Shown: positions 9,503 through 18,034, counted from the first letter of the stretch. The stretch is DNA of 64,000 nucleotides from Bariatricus massiliensis (GCF_900086725.1 NZ_LT574837.1:64501-128500); one strand, 5' to 3'. Notes: generated from the letters alone by a model not told the origin. Made by a program: numbers and translations.

Positions 9503-10441
9503 TTACTCCACATCCCCTACAACAGCCCATCTCCAGTAGGACTGCCCATAACTGTATGTAGTCTGATACCCGCACATCTCCATCACCAGCTGCATATATG
9601 CGGAACGGATTCCACCGGTACAATATGTTACAATTTTATCTTCCTTCTCCAGTCCTTTCTTTTCAAACAGCCTTGTAAGCTCTTCATTGCTTTTTAGCGT
9701 TCCATTCTCACGGAACAGCTCCGTATAAGCCAAGTGAACAGCTCCCGGAAGATGCCCTCCCTTTGCTTCATCATAAAGGACTGCCCCGTCGTACTCTTCC
9801 TTTGTCCGCGCATCAACAATCTTATAATCTTCATAATTTTTCTGTAATTCCTCTGTTGATATATCATGGCTCTTGTTTAAGGATTCAATTTCCATCTCTG
9901 CCTTCTCAGGCTTTGACGCGCCTAGAACTGTGGATAGCCCCAAATCTTTCATGGCGCTGATGCCCCCGTCCACCATCTTTACATTCGTACAGCCCGCCTG
10001 CCTTAATTCCCAGAGGACACGGCCATCCTCTCCCCAGCCGTCCTCAGGCTGTCCAAGCACAATAATCTCTGTGTCCTTTTGGATTCCAAGACTGCCAAGG
10101 CGTCTCGCAAGCTCTGCTTCTTCCGGTACAAGCCCCCACGCTTCATCGCCGGCCTTTCCTTCATCACAAGTAGAAAGCGCCTGCCAGTCTGTGGCAGCTG
10201 CACCCTTTACTGTTCCCAAAAATGCCTTTTTAGACCCTCTGGCATCTAAAAACAACACCTCACTGTCCCCTGCTTTTTTCAAGGCATCTTCAGCACTGAT
10301 GATATACTCACCTTGAAAGGCATTCTTTGTCCCTTCCTCTGTCACTTTCTGCCTGTCCGAGGACCGGCAGCCTCCCAGTACCGCCGCCACGGCGCAGATT
10401 ATACACAGCGTGCCTATGCCCGCCCTCTTCTTCACCTGCAT
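9503..10441 (-). CDS. secreted lipoprotein with tandem rhodanese domains (sulfurtransferase)
   Basis: A 312-residue protein with a lipoprotein signal ending in VLGGC (Cys25) and two rhodanese domains. The second carries the active-site loop YCTGGIRSAYM with catalytic Cys at about 274 and the preceding VDARTKEEYDG. In the first domain the loop reads VLGQPEDGWGEDG and has no Cys, as in thiosulfate and 3-mercaptopyruvate sulfurtransferases where only the C-terminal domain is active. The CTGGIR loop does not settle which substrate is used. It should act outside the cell, tethered to the membrane. It lies three bases after a glycosyltransferase gene and belongs to the ArsS-type cluster. The ribosome site AGGAGATAGAAA supports the ATG. 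Confidence 0.82.
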   Translation of the reverse strand: MQVKKRAGIGTLCIICAVAAVLGGCRSSDRQKVTEEGTKNAFQGEYIISAEDALKKAGDSEVLFLDARGSKKAFLGTVKGAAATDWQALSTCDEGKAGDEAWGLVPEEAELARRLGSLGIQKDTEIIVLGQPEDGWGEDGRVLWELRQAGCTNVKMVDGGISAMKDLGLSTVLGASKPEKAEMEIESLNKSHDISTEELQKNYEDYKIVDARTKEEYDGAVLYDEAKGGHLPGAVHLAYTELFRENGTLKSNEELTRLFEKKGLEKEDKIVTYCTGGIRSAYMQLVMEMCGYQTTYSYGQSYWRWAVVGDVE

Positions 10442-10444
10442 TTT

Positions 10445-11812
10445 CTATCTCCTCTTCCTCATGCGCTTCCCCGATGCCTCTTCTTTTATTCTCAGATTAT
10501 CCAGCACCGCCTCTTCAAGAAGCTTCTCCAGCTCTTCCAGCTCCTGTGCACTCTTTTCCCGGTCTTTCTTCGCCACCGTAAGTGTATAAGTCTGCTCCTT
10601 TATGGTTTCTTCAAGCCTTTGCTCCAGCTCTTCCAGGTCTTGGATACGTTTTCTTTTGCTCACATTCTCCTGTTCCTGCTGCCCTATTGTCCGCTTCTGT
10701 GCCTCAACAACTGCCTTCGTTTCTTCTAATGCGCCTTGCTGCATCTCCACTGCGGCTCTCAATTTTTCACAAGTCCTGTCCTGCTCGGCCAGCCTCACAT
10801 GTATCCCAAAGTCCACATAAAAATGCCCACGATTCCACTCATATATATCATGGATAGTGATATGATAACTTTCATTCAGAACTTCCAGCACTTCGGGATC
10901 GCGCAGCAGCCTTTCAAATTTCTCAATTCCCAATATCCTCAAATCCGGTAGATGGTGCGTGCAGTTCATGAGAAGCAGCGCTTTTTCGATTTCCAGTTCC
11001 ATGTGCGATTGGGCGTCCTTCTTCCAAAAGCAGTCTTGAAAAAAACGCAGCATCTCATCATCACTTAAATCCTCTATAAAATTCCGCCTTATCAACATAT
11101 GCTCATTAAAAAACCGGGCTGACTTCATTTCATCTGCCCCGCTTACCTGCTCCATTGGATTCTTATAACACCGGTAATGTACCAATGGCTTTTCTATTAC
11201 ATAGATAGGATATTTTCTGATAATCCTAAGCCAAAGCTCCATATCTCCTGCCTGGCAGTAAATCAGATTGAATCCGCCGACTTCTTCAATAACCTCACGC
11301 CTTATGACAGCCGAGGGATGACAGAGGCAATTCCCCTCAAATATAAAGTGCTGTATCCAGTCTTTTTGCTCCGTATAATTCTTCATCAGCAAGCCCGACA
11401 GCATCTCGAATTCATTGTCAGCAGGATGACTATTTTCGTCAATAATATCCGAAAAAGTAAAACATGCAGCATAATTCGACGTAGAAGTGAGCAAAGCCAC
11501 CTGCTGTTCCAGCTTCTGTGGCTCCCATGTATCATCACTGGTCGCAAACGCCAGATATTCCCCCCTCATCTGTCGAATCCCATAATTTGCCGCTATACAA
11601 TAATACTGATTCTCTTTTCTTGGGAAAATCCGTATCCTTTGATCCTCGTATTCCTCCAGAAGCTCTAGTGTGTTATCCGTAGATCCGTCATCTACAATAA
11701 TCAGTTCAAAATCCTGATAGGTCTGCATCAATATGCTATTTATTGTTTCTTTCAATGTATGCGCACGGTTATAGGTACATAAAACAATACTTATCATCTT
11801 TTCATATCCCAC
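10445..11812 (-). CDS. family 2 glycosyltransferase with C-terminal coiled coil
   Basis: A 455-residue protein. Residues 6 to about 230 form a GT-A fold: ISIVLCTYNRAHTLKETI, the DDGSTDNTLE nucleotide site, an SDDTWEP metal motif and LCHPSAVIRREVIEEVGGF. Residues from about 340 to the end are rich in Glu, Lys, Gln and Leu heptads and should form a long coiled coil, perhaps for oligomerisation or partner binding. It lacks membrane segments and is probably cytoplasmic. The start is GTG at 11812 with AAAGGGA upstream; an ATG five codons later is possible. It is sandwiched between the kinase-like gene and the rhodanese lipoprotein gene in the ArsS-type cluster, suggesting a glycosylation step in the same pathway. 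Confidence 0.8.
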   Translation of the reverse strand: MGYEKMISIVLCTYNRAHTLKETINSILMQTYQDFELIIVDDGSTDNTLELLEEYEDQRIRIFPRKENQYYCIAANYGIRQMRGEYLAFATSDDTWEPQKLEQQVALLTSTSNYAACFTFSDIIDENSHPADNEFEMLSGLLMKNYTEQKDWIQHFIFEGNCLCHPSAVIRREVIEEVGGFNLIYCQAGDMELWLRIIRKYPIYVIEKPLVHYRCYKNPMEQVSGADEMKSARFFNEHMLIRRNFIEDLSDDEMLRFFQDCFWKKDAQSHMELEIEKALLLMNCTHHLPDLRILGIEKFERLLRDPEVLEVLNESYHITIHDIYEWNRGHFYVDFGIHVRLAEQDRTCEKLRAAVEMQQGALEETKAVVEAQKRTIGQQEQENVSKRKRIQDLEELEQRLEETIKEQTYTLTVAKKDREKSAQELEELEKLLEEAVLDNLRIKEEASGKRMRKRR

Positions 11813-11887
11813 AATTTCCCTTTATATGGTTACTATACTAGCACCTTTCTGCCAAAACATTAAATCGTTAATTCCAATGAGGATATG

Positions 11888-12913
11888 TCACTTATTTATT
11901 CTATCTATATATCCCTTTTCAATGATTTCCAGAAAACTATCTTCCAGATACTGCTCCAGCTTTCTGGCTGTGGATACATTGTAAAGCAGTTTATCCCGAT
12001 TCTGATATTGCACCCACGCCATAGCACACCATGTTATCCCTCTAAGGCAGGTAATACGCAAAAAGGCATCCACCCGCTCCTCCAAAGTTTTGGCCGCAAG
12101 ACTTCCCGCTGCCCCCTTCTTATAACATGCTAAAAAGTGGCGGATATCCTCCCTTTTTAAAATAATATCTGTCTTCCAAAATGTTGTTGTAGGCGCCAAA
12201 AAATGCCCCAAATCCTGCGCCGGATCGCTCCAGAGCGGTTTCTCCCAGTCCACCAGACAGGCACGGTTTTTCTCTACGAGAAAATTGGTAGAATTCAGCT
12301 CCGTATTGACACAGCAGCGCGGCGCGTCTGCAAAGGACACGGTTTCCCAGCCTTCCCAGCCTTCCCAGCCTTTATCCAGCATCCGCCTGATTCGTCCGGC
12401 CGTTTTGGCATCTGCCTGAGGAGCATGTTCGTAGACGCTGAACATTTCCTCACATTCTTTCAGAATCGCCTGCCCCGGATTGTCCGGCGCTATAAATACC
12501 TCCGGCCGTTCAATGGATGTACTGTGTATTTCTGCCAGACAATCTGCTGCTTTGTCCAAGTCTTCCGTATAAGAAAGTGCCCGGCCGGGAAGGTATTCCA
12601 TGACCAGCACCCCTTGCGCCAGCCGTTCCCTGCTGTCATCTACATAGATGGGAAGCGGTGTCCTGCCGGAGCCGGAAAGCTGGCAAAGTGCATCGTACTC
12701 ATACTGTATCTGATGCTCCAGATGCATCTGAGAACCGCAGTTCACTCTGAGAACAAGCTTTTTTCTGGTGTCAGGATGCGTGAACAAATAGTTCCGGTTA
12801 TATTCTCCCTGTGCCAGCAGTATGTATTCTTCGTTCTGTTGTTCTGGAAGGTGGAGTTTCTCCCTGTATCCCTTCCACTGTACATACTCCTTGAGCCCTG
12901 CAATCGTATCCAT
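11888..12913 (-). CDS. aminoglycoside/choline-kinase-fold phosphotransferase
   Basis: About 341 residues in the APH/choline kinase fold, which phosphorylates small hydroxylated molecules with ATP. Visible are the glycine-poor nucleotide loop LLAQGEYNRNYLF, an ATP-binding Lys in KKLVLRVN, the hinge LVMEYLPGRALS, a catalytic loop written CCVNTELNSTNFLV (the usual His-Gly-Asp is degenerate, with Asn retained) and the metal site LVDWEKPLWSDPAQDLGHFL. Activity is therefore plausible but not certain. ATG 12913 is chosen because AAAGGGAG sits seven bases upstream and the gene then begins 13 bases after arsS; a longer frame would overlap arsS by 180 bases. The natural substrate may be the product of the neighbouring radical SAM enzyme. 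Confidence 0.75.
   Translation of the reverse strand: MDTIAGLKEYVQWKGYREKLHLPEQQNEEYILLAQGEYNRNYLFTHPDTRKKLVLRVNCGSQMHLEHQIQYEYDALCQLSGSGRTPLPIYVDDSRERLAQGVLVMEYLPGRALSYTEDLDKAADCLAEIHSTSIERPEVFIAPDNPGQAILKECEEMFSVYEHAPQADAKTAGRIRRMLDKGWEGWEGWETVSFADAPRCCVNTELNSTNFLVEKNRACLVDWEKPLWSDPAQDLGHFLAPTTTFWKTDIILKREDIRHFLACYKKGAAGSLAAKTLEERVDAFLRITCLRGITWCAMAWVQYQNRDKLLYNVSTARKLEQYLEDSFLEIIEKGYIDRINK
12344..12370 (-). repeat. 9-base tandem repeat, three perfect copies, inside the kinase-like gene
   Basis: TTCCCAGCC occurs three times head to tail on the plus strand at 12344, 12353 and 12362. Being a multiple of three, it keeps the frame and encodes the Trp-Glu-Gly triplet three times over. Copy number could vary by slippage without breaking the gene. 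Confidence 0.9.
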
Positions 12914-12926
12914 AATTTTTCTCCCT

Positions 12927-13910
12927 TTATTCTGTGGCTCCGCCACAGCTAGAACCTTGGCCTGCCGTACATCCATAGCAGTGCTTTCCAAAACAGATTT
13001 CTCTTTTATTATATTTTTTTCCGACAAAATCAAATATTTTCTTTTCCGATAAAACGGGAAGCCCGGCTGCCTGATTAAAATCACAGTCATACACGGTCCC
13101 GTCATACCCCACCGACATCTGGTATCTGCACATCAATCCCGGCAAGGTCGCGCTATTGAATGCCCCATACAGTTTTTCCATATAACTTTGCAGGTTGCCG
13201 CTTCTCATCAAAAAGCCGGCAAATCTTCCGGTCGGATTATTCGTTATGGTAAACAGCTGATTGAATACAATCCCATAATCCTCCCTAAGCTTTTCTTTAT
13301 ATTCCCTCTCCATGGCACTCTGCGCCGGAGGAAAATACGCTCCGGCAGGATTATATACCATATTGAGGACAAGCTCCGGCTTTTTCCCGTATCCAAGCTC
13401 GTTCAATTCTTGTATAACAGATATGGCCTTATCAAAGGTGCCGTCCCCACGCACCCGGTCCATCTCCTTTGCCCGGTAGTAAGGCAGGGAACAGACAACC
13501 TCCACCTGATGTTCCGCATAAAATTGAGGCAGATGCCTGTATTTTCTTTCCGTCAGTATTACCAAATTGGTACGCACGATAACATGACTGCATATGGAAC
13601 AGGCCTCTTCTACCAGCCACTCAAAATGTGGGTTCATCTCCGGCGCCCCTCCGGTGATATCTATCGTAGGCACCTGCTGTTCCCGGCACACTTGCAGCAC
13701 GGCCTCCATTACTTCTTTTCCCATCACTTCTGTGCGGGAAGGGCCCGCCTCCACATGACAATGTTTACATGCCAGATTGCACCGTTTTCCTACATTAATC
13801 TGCATCACCTCCAAACTCCCGGAGGTACATCTAAGCTCTTCATCTTTAATCATGGATTTGAATGCCGGAATAGTCAGTAATGCATTCAAGTTTTCCATTG
13901 CCCGATTCAT
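12927..13910 (-). CDS. arsS: ArsS-type radical SAM enzyme (arsenosugar/selenodomain family)
   Basis: About 327 residues. The radical SAM cluster motif CNLACKHC (Cys 44, 48 and 51) is followed by HVEAGPSRTEVM, and later come DITGGAPEMNP, the family block YDGTVYDCDFNQAAGLPV, and the C-terminal CYGCTAGQGSSCGG that binds an auxiliary cluster. These match ArsS, which joins a 5'-deoxyadenosyl group to dimethylarsinate in arsenosugar synthesis; some relatives are selenoproteins, but this one has Cys throughout and a normal TAA stop. ATG 13910 is preferred over GTG 13916 because GGAG lies nine bases upstream. The AhpD-like partner gene ends two bases before it. No ArsM methyltransferase lies in the window, so the true substrate here is open. 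Confidence 0.85.
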   Translation of the reverse strand: MNRAMENLNALLTIPAFKSMIKDEELRCTSGSLEVMQINVGKRCNLACKHCHVEAGPSRTEVMGKEVMEAVLQVCREQQVPTIDITGGAPEMNPHFEWLVEEACSICSHVIVRTNLVILTERKYRHLPQFYAEHQVEVVCSLPYYRAKEMDRVRGDGTFDKAISVIQELNELGYGKKPELVLNMVYNPAGAYFPPAQSAMEREYKEKLREDYGIVFNQLFTITNNPTGRFAGFLMRSGNLQSYMEKLYGAFNSATLPGLMCRYQMSVGYDGTVYDCDFNQAAGLPVLSEKKIFDFVGKKYNKREICFGKHCYGCTAGQGSSCGGATE

Positions 13911-13912
13911 GT

Positions 13913-14245
13913 TCACATCTCCAATTTCTTCACAATATTTTTCATCTGTACCCCATGGACAAGAGACGCGCCGCCCCGGATTGCCGCAGCCACATGCACT
14001 GCCTCTGTCATCTGTGCTTCACTGACTCCTTTGTTCAGGCAGTCGTTGGTGTAAGCGTCTATACAGTATGGACACTGAACCGCGTGTGCCACCGCAAGCG
14101 CAATCAAGGATTTTTCTCTGGCCGTCAGCTCTCCCTCTTCAAACACCGCATTGTAATATGCGAAAAATTTCTCTGCTAATTCCGGTGCTTCCTCCCCGAT
14201 TGTCCCGAACTTTCCTAAATCCTCTGGTTTGTAGTATGTCTCCAT
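13913..14245 (-). CDS. AhpD/carboxymuconolactone-decarboxylase-like protein of the ArsS cluster
   Basis: A 110-residue helical protein with the redox pair CPYC (Cys58, Cys61) followed by IDAYT, the AhpD-type peroxidase-like active site. The opening YYKPEDLGKFGTIGEEAPEL and TAREKSLIALAVAHAVQCPY resemble the small peroxidase-like protein that is regularly encoded next to arsS. It should act in the cytoplasm as a thiol peroxidase or reductase; its reaction in arsenosugar-type pathways is not known. A GGAGGAAAAAAG site supports the start. The membrane-protein gene lies 11 bases upstream and arsS directly downstream. Confidence 0.85.
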   Translation of the reverse strand: METYYKPEDLGKFGTIGEEAPELAEKFFAYYNAVFEEGELTAREKSLIALAVAHAVQCPYCIDAYTNDCLNKGVSEAQMTEAVHVAAAIRGGASLVHGVQMKNIVKKLEM

Positions 14246-14256
14246 CTTTTTTCCTC

Positions 14257-14694
14257 CTATTTTCTTGTGTATTCCGCTTTTTTATAACTTAAAACAGCAG
14301 CGCAGGTTTTCATAGTCTGCAGGATAGCTGTAAGCGCAAACAACAGGCTCATAAAATAATAGGCCCTCAGCGTATCCGCCGAATTGACCAGAGTGAACCA
14401 AATGTACCAGCAATCCAAAAGCAGCATTACAATGTTCATGGCCAGCAACCGGCTGCCGGCTTCTTTTCTCCTTCTGATATAGAGTATGATTGTAAATGCC
14501 GCAAGTACAGCCACGAGAACGATTACTGCATAAGTCATCGTTTCAAGCGGATAGCCCGTGCGCCAGCCTTGATTTTTATAGACTACATACCGGGCCATTC
14601 CCATCCTTTTCCGAGTAAAATAATTGATAATATATGCGCCTGCAAAACAGGCGGTTTCCAACACGGTGACAATAATATATAATATCTTTTTCAT
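14257..14694 (-). CDS. four-helix membrane protein of unknown function
   Basis: A 145-residue protein with four strongly hydrophobic stretches (about residues 4-26, 53-73, 84-104 and 107-128) separated by short, mostly basic loops (RKRMG, RRRKEAGSR). No motif is recognised. GGAGGGATAG precedes the ATG. It starts a run of four closely spaced genes (this one, the AhpD-like gene, arsS, the kinase) that is separated from the upstream rhodanese gene by a terminator, so this is probably the first gene of its own transcript or of a read-through transcript. A role at the membrane in the ArsS-type pathway is only inferred from position. Confidence 0.65.
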   Translation of the reverse strand: MKKILYIIVTVLETACFAGAYIINYFTRKRMGMARYVVYKNQGWRTGYPLETMTYAVIVLVAVLAAFTIILYIRRRKEAGSRLLAMNIVMLLLDCWYIWFTLVNSADTLRAYYFMSLLFALTAILQTMKTCAAVLSYKKAEYTRK

Positions 14695-14730
14695 CTATCC
14701 CTCCACCGGCAAGATATCCTGTGTTATAAG

Positions 14731-14760
14731 AAAACACTGCATTAAATAGACAATGCAGTG
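14731..14760 (-). terminator. hairpin terminator after the second rhodanese lipoprotein gene
   Basis: On the minus strand CACTGCATT and AATGCAGTG form a nine-base perfect stem with an eight-base loop, followed by TTTTCTTAT. It splits the 9.5-20.1 kb cluster into two transcription units, or attenuates between them. Confidence 0.7.
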
Positions 14761-14776
14761 CTTCCAGATTCTTTCA

Positions 14777-15853
14777 TTATTTCGGTGCTTTATCCGTAGA
14801 AAGTTCTCCTACCGTAGTAAATACGCAGTCCGCACTTGCAGGGTTCCCTACCTGTACCGGAAGTGTATCATCCATCTGCCACTGATACCAGCCTCCATCA
14901 TACATTGAAATATTTGTCAGTCCGTTCTCGTAGCAGATTAGGAAAGGAATCGCAGCTCTCCAGCCTGTTCCACAGTAGAAAGAAAGCTCGTTGTCAAGAG
15001 ACGCGTCTGATTCCTTCAGAAAACTTTCCACCACATCAAGGCCTACAGTCGTCCCGTCACTGTTATTGTAAGAACCGTCATCCGTGTCATGTCCCCAGAT
15101 TGCCCCTTTCGGCTCACCAGCCTTGTCGATATATCCATAACCACTTGTCTCGCCAAGGAACTCCGCCTCACTGCGGATGCTCACAAGCTTAAAGTTATCG
15201 TCATTTTCCAGTTTTTCTTTCACGGTATCAATAGAAAGAATATATTCCGGGTGTGCAGGAACTGTGGTGCCAAAGGCTTCTTTTGTCTCCTCGGGGGTAT
15301 TGCTTCCCGTCTCTGTACTAAATCCCGCCTTCGTCCATGCCTCCAGACCGCCGTCCAAGCACTTCACATTCTCTACGCCCGCCCAGAGGAAGGTAAAGGC
15401 GATACGGTCGTCTGCAGAATTCGTCCCGCTGTCCCCATAACAAATGACTGTGGTGTCCTTTGTGATTCCATATTCCGCCGCCAGAGCCTCTATCTCTTCA
15501 GGAGTCCTGATATTCCAGTATTCCTCTGATTCTACGCTATCCGTGTTCATATGGTAAGCTCCCTTGATATGGCCTTCCCCATATGCCGCATCGTCCTCTT
15601 CTTCTCCCCATGCACATTCCAGAATAACATAGTCCTCCGACTCTTTCTGGTTGCCATCTATCACGCTCTGCACCCATTCCGGTGACACATAGACCTTTTT
15701 CTGTTCCACAGAGTCTGCCTTAACATCTGATTTTTCCCCTGTATCCTCGGTCTTTTCCTTTGTTTTTTTGTCGTCCGATTGTCCGCCGCACCCTGCCGCC
15801 ATCGAAACAACCATACCAGTACAGAGCAATACGCATAACCATTTCTTTTTCAT
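14777..15853 (-). CDS. secreted lipoprotein with two rhodanese domains (sulfurtransferase)
   Basis: A 358-residue protein with a lipobox SMAAGC (Cys22), a charged Lys/Glu/Asp linker and two rhodanese domains. The C-terminal active loop is YCGTGWRAAIP (Cys about 294). Unlike the lipoprotein at 9503-10441, the first domain also keeps a Cys in the equivalent loop (VICYGDSGTNSADD), so both halves might carry persulfide. CGTGWR resembles extracellular rhodaneses annotated as thiosulfate sulfurtransferases. The ATG at 15853 is chosen for its AGGAGGAACAGCA site and because the signal peptide then begins MKKKWL. It lies between the fused transferase gene and the terminator. A Trp/Asp-rich segment follows the catalytic loop. 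Confidence 0.83.
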   Translation of the reverse strand: MKKKWLCVLLCTGMVVSMAAGCGGQSDDKKTKEKTEDTGEKSDVKADSVEQKKVYVSPEWVQSVIDGNQKESEDYVILECAWGEEEDDAAYGEGHIKGAYHMNTDSVESEEYWNIRTPEEIEALAAEYGITKDTTVICYGDSGTNSADDRIAFTFLWAGVENVKCLDGGLEAWTKAGFSTETGSNTPEETKEAFGTTVPAHPEYILSIDTVKEKLENDDNFKLVSIRSEAEFLGETSGYGYIDKAGEPKGAIWGHDTDDGSYNNSDGTTVGLDVVESFLKESDASLDNELSFYCGTGWRAAIPFLICYENGLTNISMYDGGWYQWQMDDTLPVQVGNPASADCVFTTVGELSTDKAPK

Positions 15854-15971
15854 TGCTGTTCCTCCTGTTGTCTGTAATTTCCATATACTATAATCTATCA
15901 TTGCCGGTATAGTTGTCCAATCAATAATGTAAATATCTTCCCTCTATTTATAGATATATTCTATATCTTGT

Positions 15972-17303
15972 CTATCGGATATCTCTATAATATTTTGTCA
16001 GCTGGGTGACCGGGACGCCGCCGCGGTACAATTTTCGCAGACGGTTCATCTCCCACATGACTTTCAGCTTGGACGCAGTCCCCTCCGGAAACCTTCTGTC
16101 GGAAGTATAGATGCGGTGCGGTGTCATACCTACTGCAATTCCTCTCGTTTTCAAATTGATAGAAAACTGATAATCCTCCATCAGAGGGATTTCCGGGAAT
16201 CCTCCCATCTCAAAAAACAACTCCCGCTCGATAAAAATCCCTTGATCCCCGAACATAATTCTCCCGGCAAACGCTCTTATGTTGGAAATCAGCCGGCAGG
16301 TAAACATAAAAAAATTCATAGAGTGGAATCCAATCCCAAAGCAGCCCGCCCGGTTTTTTCTCATTACATACCGAATCTCTTCCAACGGCCTTGAAGGGAG
16401 CTCACTGTCACAGTGGAGAAACAATAGAACATCCCCCGTACTTTCTGCTGCACCCGCATTCATCTGTACAGCCCTCCCCTTGGGACTTTCAATCACTTTA
16501 TACTCGTCTCCTATAATCGTTCTTGTCCTGTCACTGCTCTGTCCATCTACAAAAATTATTTCACAGCGGGATTTCAAGGGAGACAGCTGCCCCATCATAT
16601 GTCCTACCGTCTTCTCTTCATTGTAGACCGGGATAATAATAGAAATCTTCACGTTGCGCATAAGATACTGTCCCGTTGCTTTTGCCCTCAGACCCGCGTT
16701 CCTTTTCATGCGCCCCCTATAGTCTCTCAAATCCGCCGGTTCATCCATGTCTTGAAGTGTACGGACATATCCCACTGAACGCCCCTTCTCTCTTAGGTGA
16801 GACACCGTATTTTGGAGCACACTGCCATGTCCGTAGGTTTGTCCCGTGAAGGCTTCCGCATGGCTCTTCTTCATCCCGACCAGATAATATCCCCCGTCAA
16901 TAGTCGGCCCAAACACAATGTCCTTTGTCCGAAGCTTTGATACTGCCGTCGTCAATATCTCTGCGTCAAGCTCTGGCACGTCGGTTCCGGTCAGCAGACA
17001 GGCGTCATACCCTTCTGCCAGAACTTCCCGGAGAGCGGAGAGCATTCTTTCCCCAAGACCCTCTCCCTCCTGTTTTCTATACGTTTTATCTGCTCCAAGA
17101 ATAGAAACAAGCGTGCTTTTCTCTCCCTCCGGCGCATAATACACAAATATATCATAGCCCGCCTTCTCACATTCCCGGCAGATATCTTTAAGAAAACAAG
17201 TGTGCAGCGATGCACAGGCTCTTCCCGTCAGATAAGGCATCATCCTCGTCTTTGTCTTTCCCGGAACCGGAATTCTAGTAAAAATAATAACGGCGTTTTT
17301 CAT
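15972..17303 (-). CDS. fused TIGR04282-like and TIGR04283-like transferase (rSAM/selenodomain-associated transferases 1 and 2)
   Basis: About 443 residues in two nucleotide-sugar transferase domains. Residues 1-210 match the DUF2064 family: NAVIIFTRIPVPGKTKTRM, GTDVPELDAEIL and GPTIDGGYYLVGMKKS. Residues 220 to the end match a GT2 enzyme: ISIIIPVYNEEKTVGHMM, FVDGQSSDRT, CDSELPS and GDQGIFIERELFFEMGGFPE. The two families are usually encoded by neighbouring genes beside arsS; here they are one chain, indicating sequential steps on one substrate. The start is ATG 17303 just after the TVP38 stop; an in-frame TTG at 17315 would give four more residues, and neither has a strong ribosome site, so coupling to the upstream gene is likely. 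Confidence 0.83.
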   Translation of the reverse strand: MKNAVIIFTRIPVPGKTKTRMMPYLTGRACASLHTCFLKDICRECEKAGYDIFVYYAPEGEKSTLVSILGADKTYRKQEGEGLGERMLSALREVLAEGYDACLLTGTDVPELDAEILTTAVSKLRTKDIVFGPTIDGGYYLVGMKKSHAEAFTGQTYGHGSVLQNTVSHLREKGRSVGYVRTLQDMDEPADLRDYRGRMKRNAGLRAKATGQYLMRNVKISIIIPVYNEEKTVGHMMGQLSPLKSRCEIIFVDGQSSDRTRTIIGDEYKVIESPKGRAVQMNAGAAESTGDVLLFLHCDSELPSRPLEEIRYVMRKNRAGCFGIGFHSMNFFMFTCRLISNIRAFAGRIMFGDQGIFIERELFFEMGGFPEIPLMEDYQFSINLKTRGIAVGMTPHRIYTSDRRFPEGTASKLKVMWEMNRLRKLYRGGVPVTQLTKYYRDIR

Positions 17304-17304
17304 C

Positions 17305-18024
17305 TTAGTCTTCAATCTGCTCTTCCTTTTCCTGTTTTCTATCCGTATAAATTTTTTTGAACATCATAATCAACACCGTGAGTGCAAATAGAATCATCAA
17401 GCCTGTCACCAAGAATTTTGTTCCTCCTGTCAGCATTCCGCCCACGTAAGAATAGACAATGGTGGCCGGAAGCTGTCCGATTCCGGTGGCAATGAAAAAA
17501 CTGAGAAAAGAAATCGACGTAAGTCCCGCCGCGTAACTTACAATGTCAAAGGACACGAAAGGGAGAAGGCGGCATACTAAAACCGTATTCTTTCCATAGC
17601 GCTCAAAAAAGGAATCTATCTGTCGTAGTCCTGCCTTGCTCGTGAGCTTCTCCGCCCAATCCCGCCCAAGAATTCTTGCAATGTAAAAACACAGTGCAGC
17701 GCCTGCCATGGCACTTGTCCAGGACAGAACAGCCCCCTTCCACCATCCGAATAAACTGGCATTGGCAAAGGTAATTAGAAAAGCTGGAAGCGGAGCAGCC
17801 ACCGACTGGAAAATCATGAGCAGAAAAGAAATCAGTACCGCATATGCTCCATATGATTTTATAAACTCTCTCACTACCGTAAAGTCTCCACTGGCAAACA
17901 TCTTAAGTATCTGCCGAATCATCTGATTGACCGGCTTTACCCAAAGGCAGACTAAAAGCACCACCCCCGCACACACAAGAACCGCTATTTTTTTCCAATG
18001 ACTTTTTAAAATTGTCTTCATCAT
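17305..18024 (-). CDS. TVP38/TMEM64 (VTT/DedA-like) membrane protein
   Basis: A 239-residue polytopic membrane protein with the SNARE-associated/VTT domain: LPAFLITFANASLFGWWKGAVLSWTSAMAGAALCFYIARILGRDW, then ERYGKNTVLVCRLLPFVSFDIVSYAAGLTSI, the re-entrant region with conserved Gly and Arg. Family members are lipid scramblases or transporters. It is followed within a few bases by the fused transferase gene and preceded by the Fe-S protein gene. A second VTT protein is encoded at 18999-19691; the two share the fold but differ in sequence, so they are not a recent duplication. It may move a lipid-linked product of this cluster. Confidence 0.83.
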   Translation of the reverse strand: MMKTILKSHWKKIAVLVCAGVVLLVCLWVKPVNQMIRQILKMFASGDFTVVREFIKSYGAYAVLISFLLMIFQSVAAPLPAFLITFANASLFGWWKGAVLSWTSAMAGAALCFYIARILGRDWAEKLTSKAGLRQIDSFFERYGKNTVLVCRLLPFVSFDIVSYAAGLTSISFLSFFIATGIGQLPATIVYSYVGGMLTGGTKFLVTGLMILFALTVLIMMFKKIYTDRKQEKEEQIED

Positions 18025-18034
18025 CCCATACCCT

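Noticed and set aside
12927..12929. Possible selenocysteine in ArsS, as in selenodomain relatives
   Set aside because: The C-terminal cluster motif has Cys in all positions and the gene ends with TAA, not TGA.
13020..13105. Longer start of the kinase-like gene overlapping arsS
   Set aside because: The ATG at 12913 has a good ribosome site and sits 13 bases after the arsS stop; the upstream extension is anti-family and lies wholly inside arsS.
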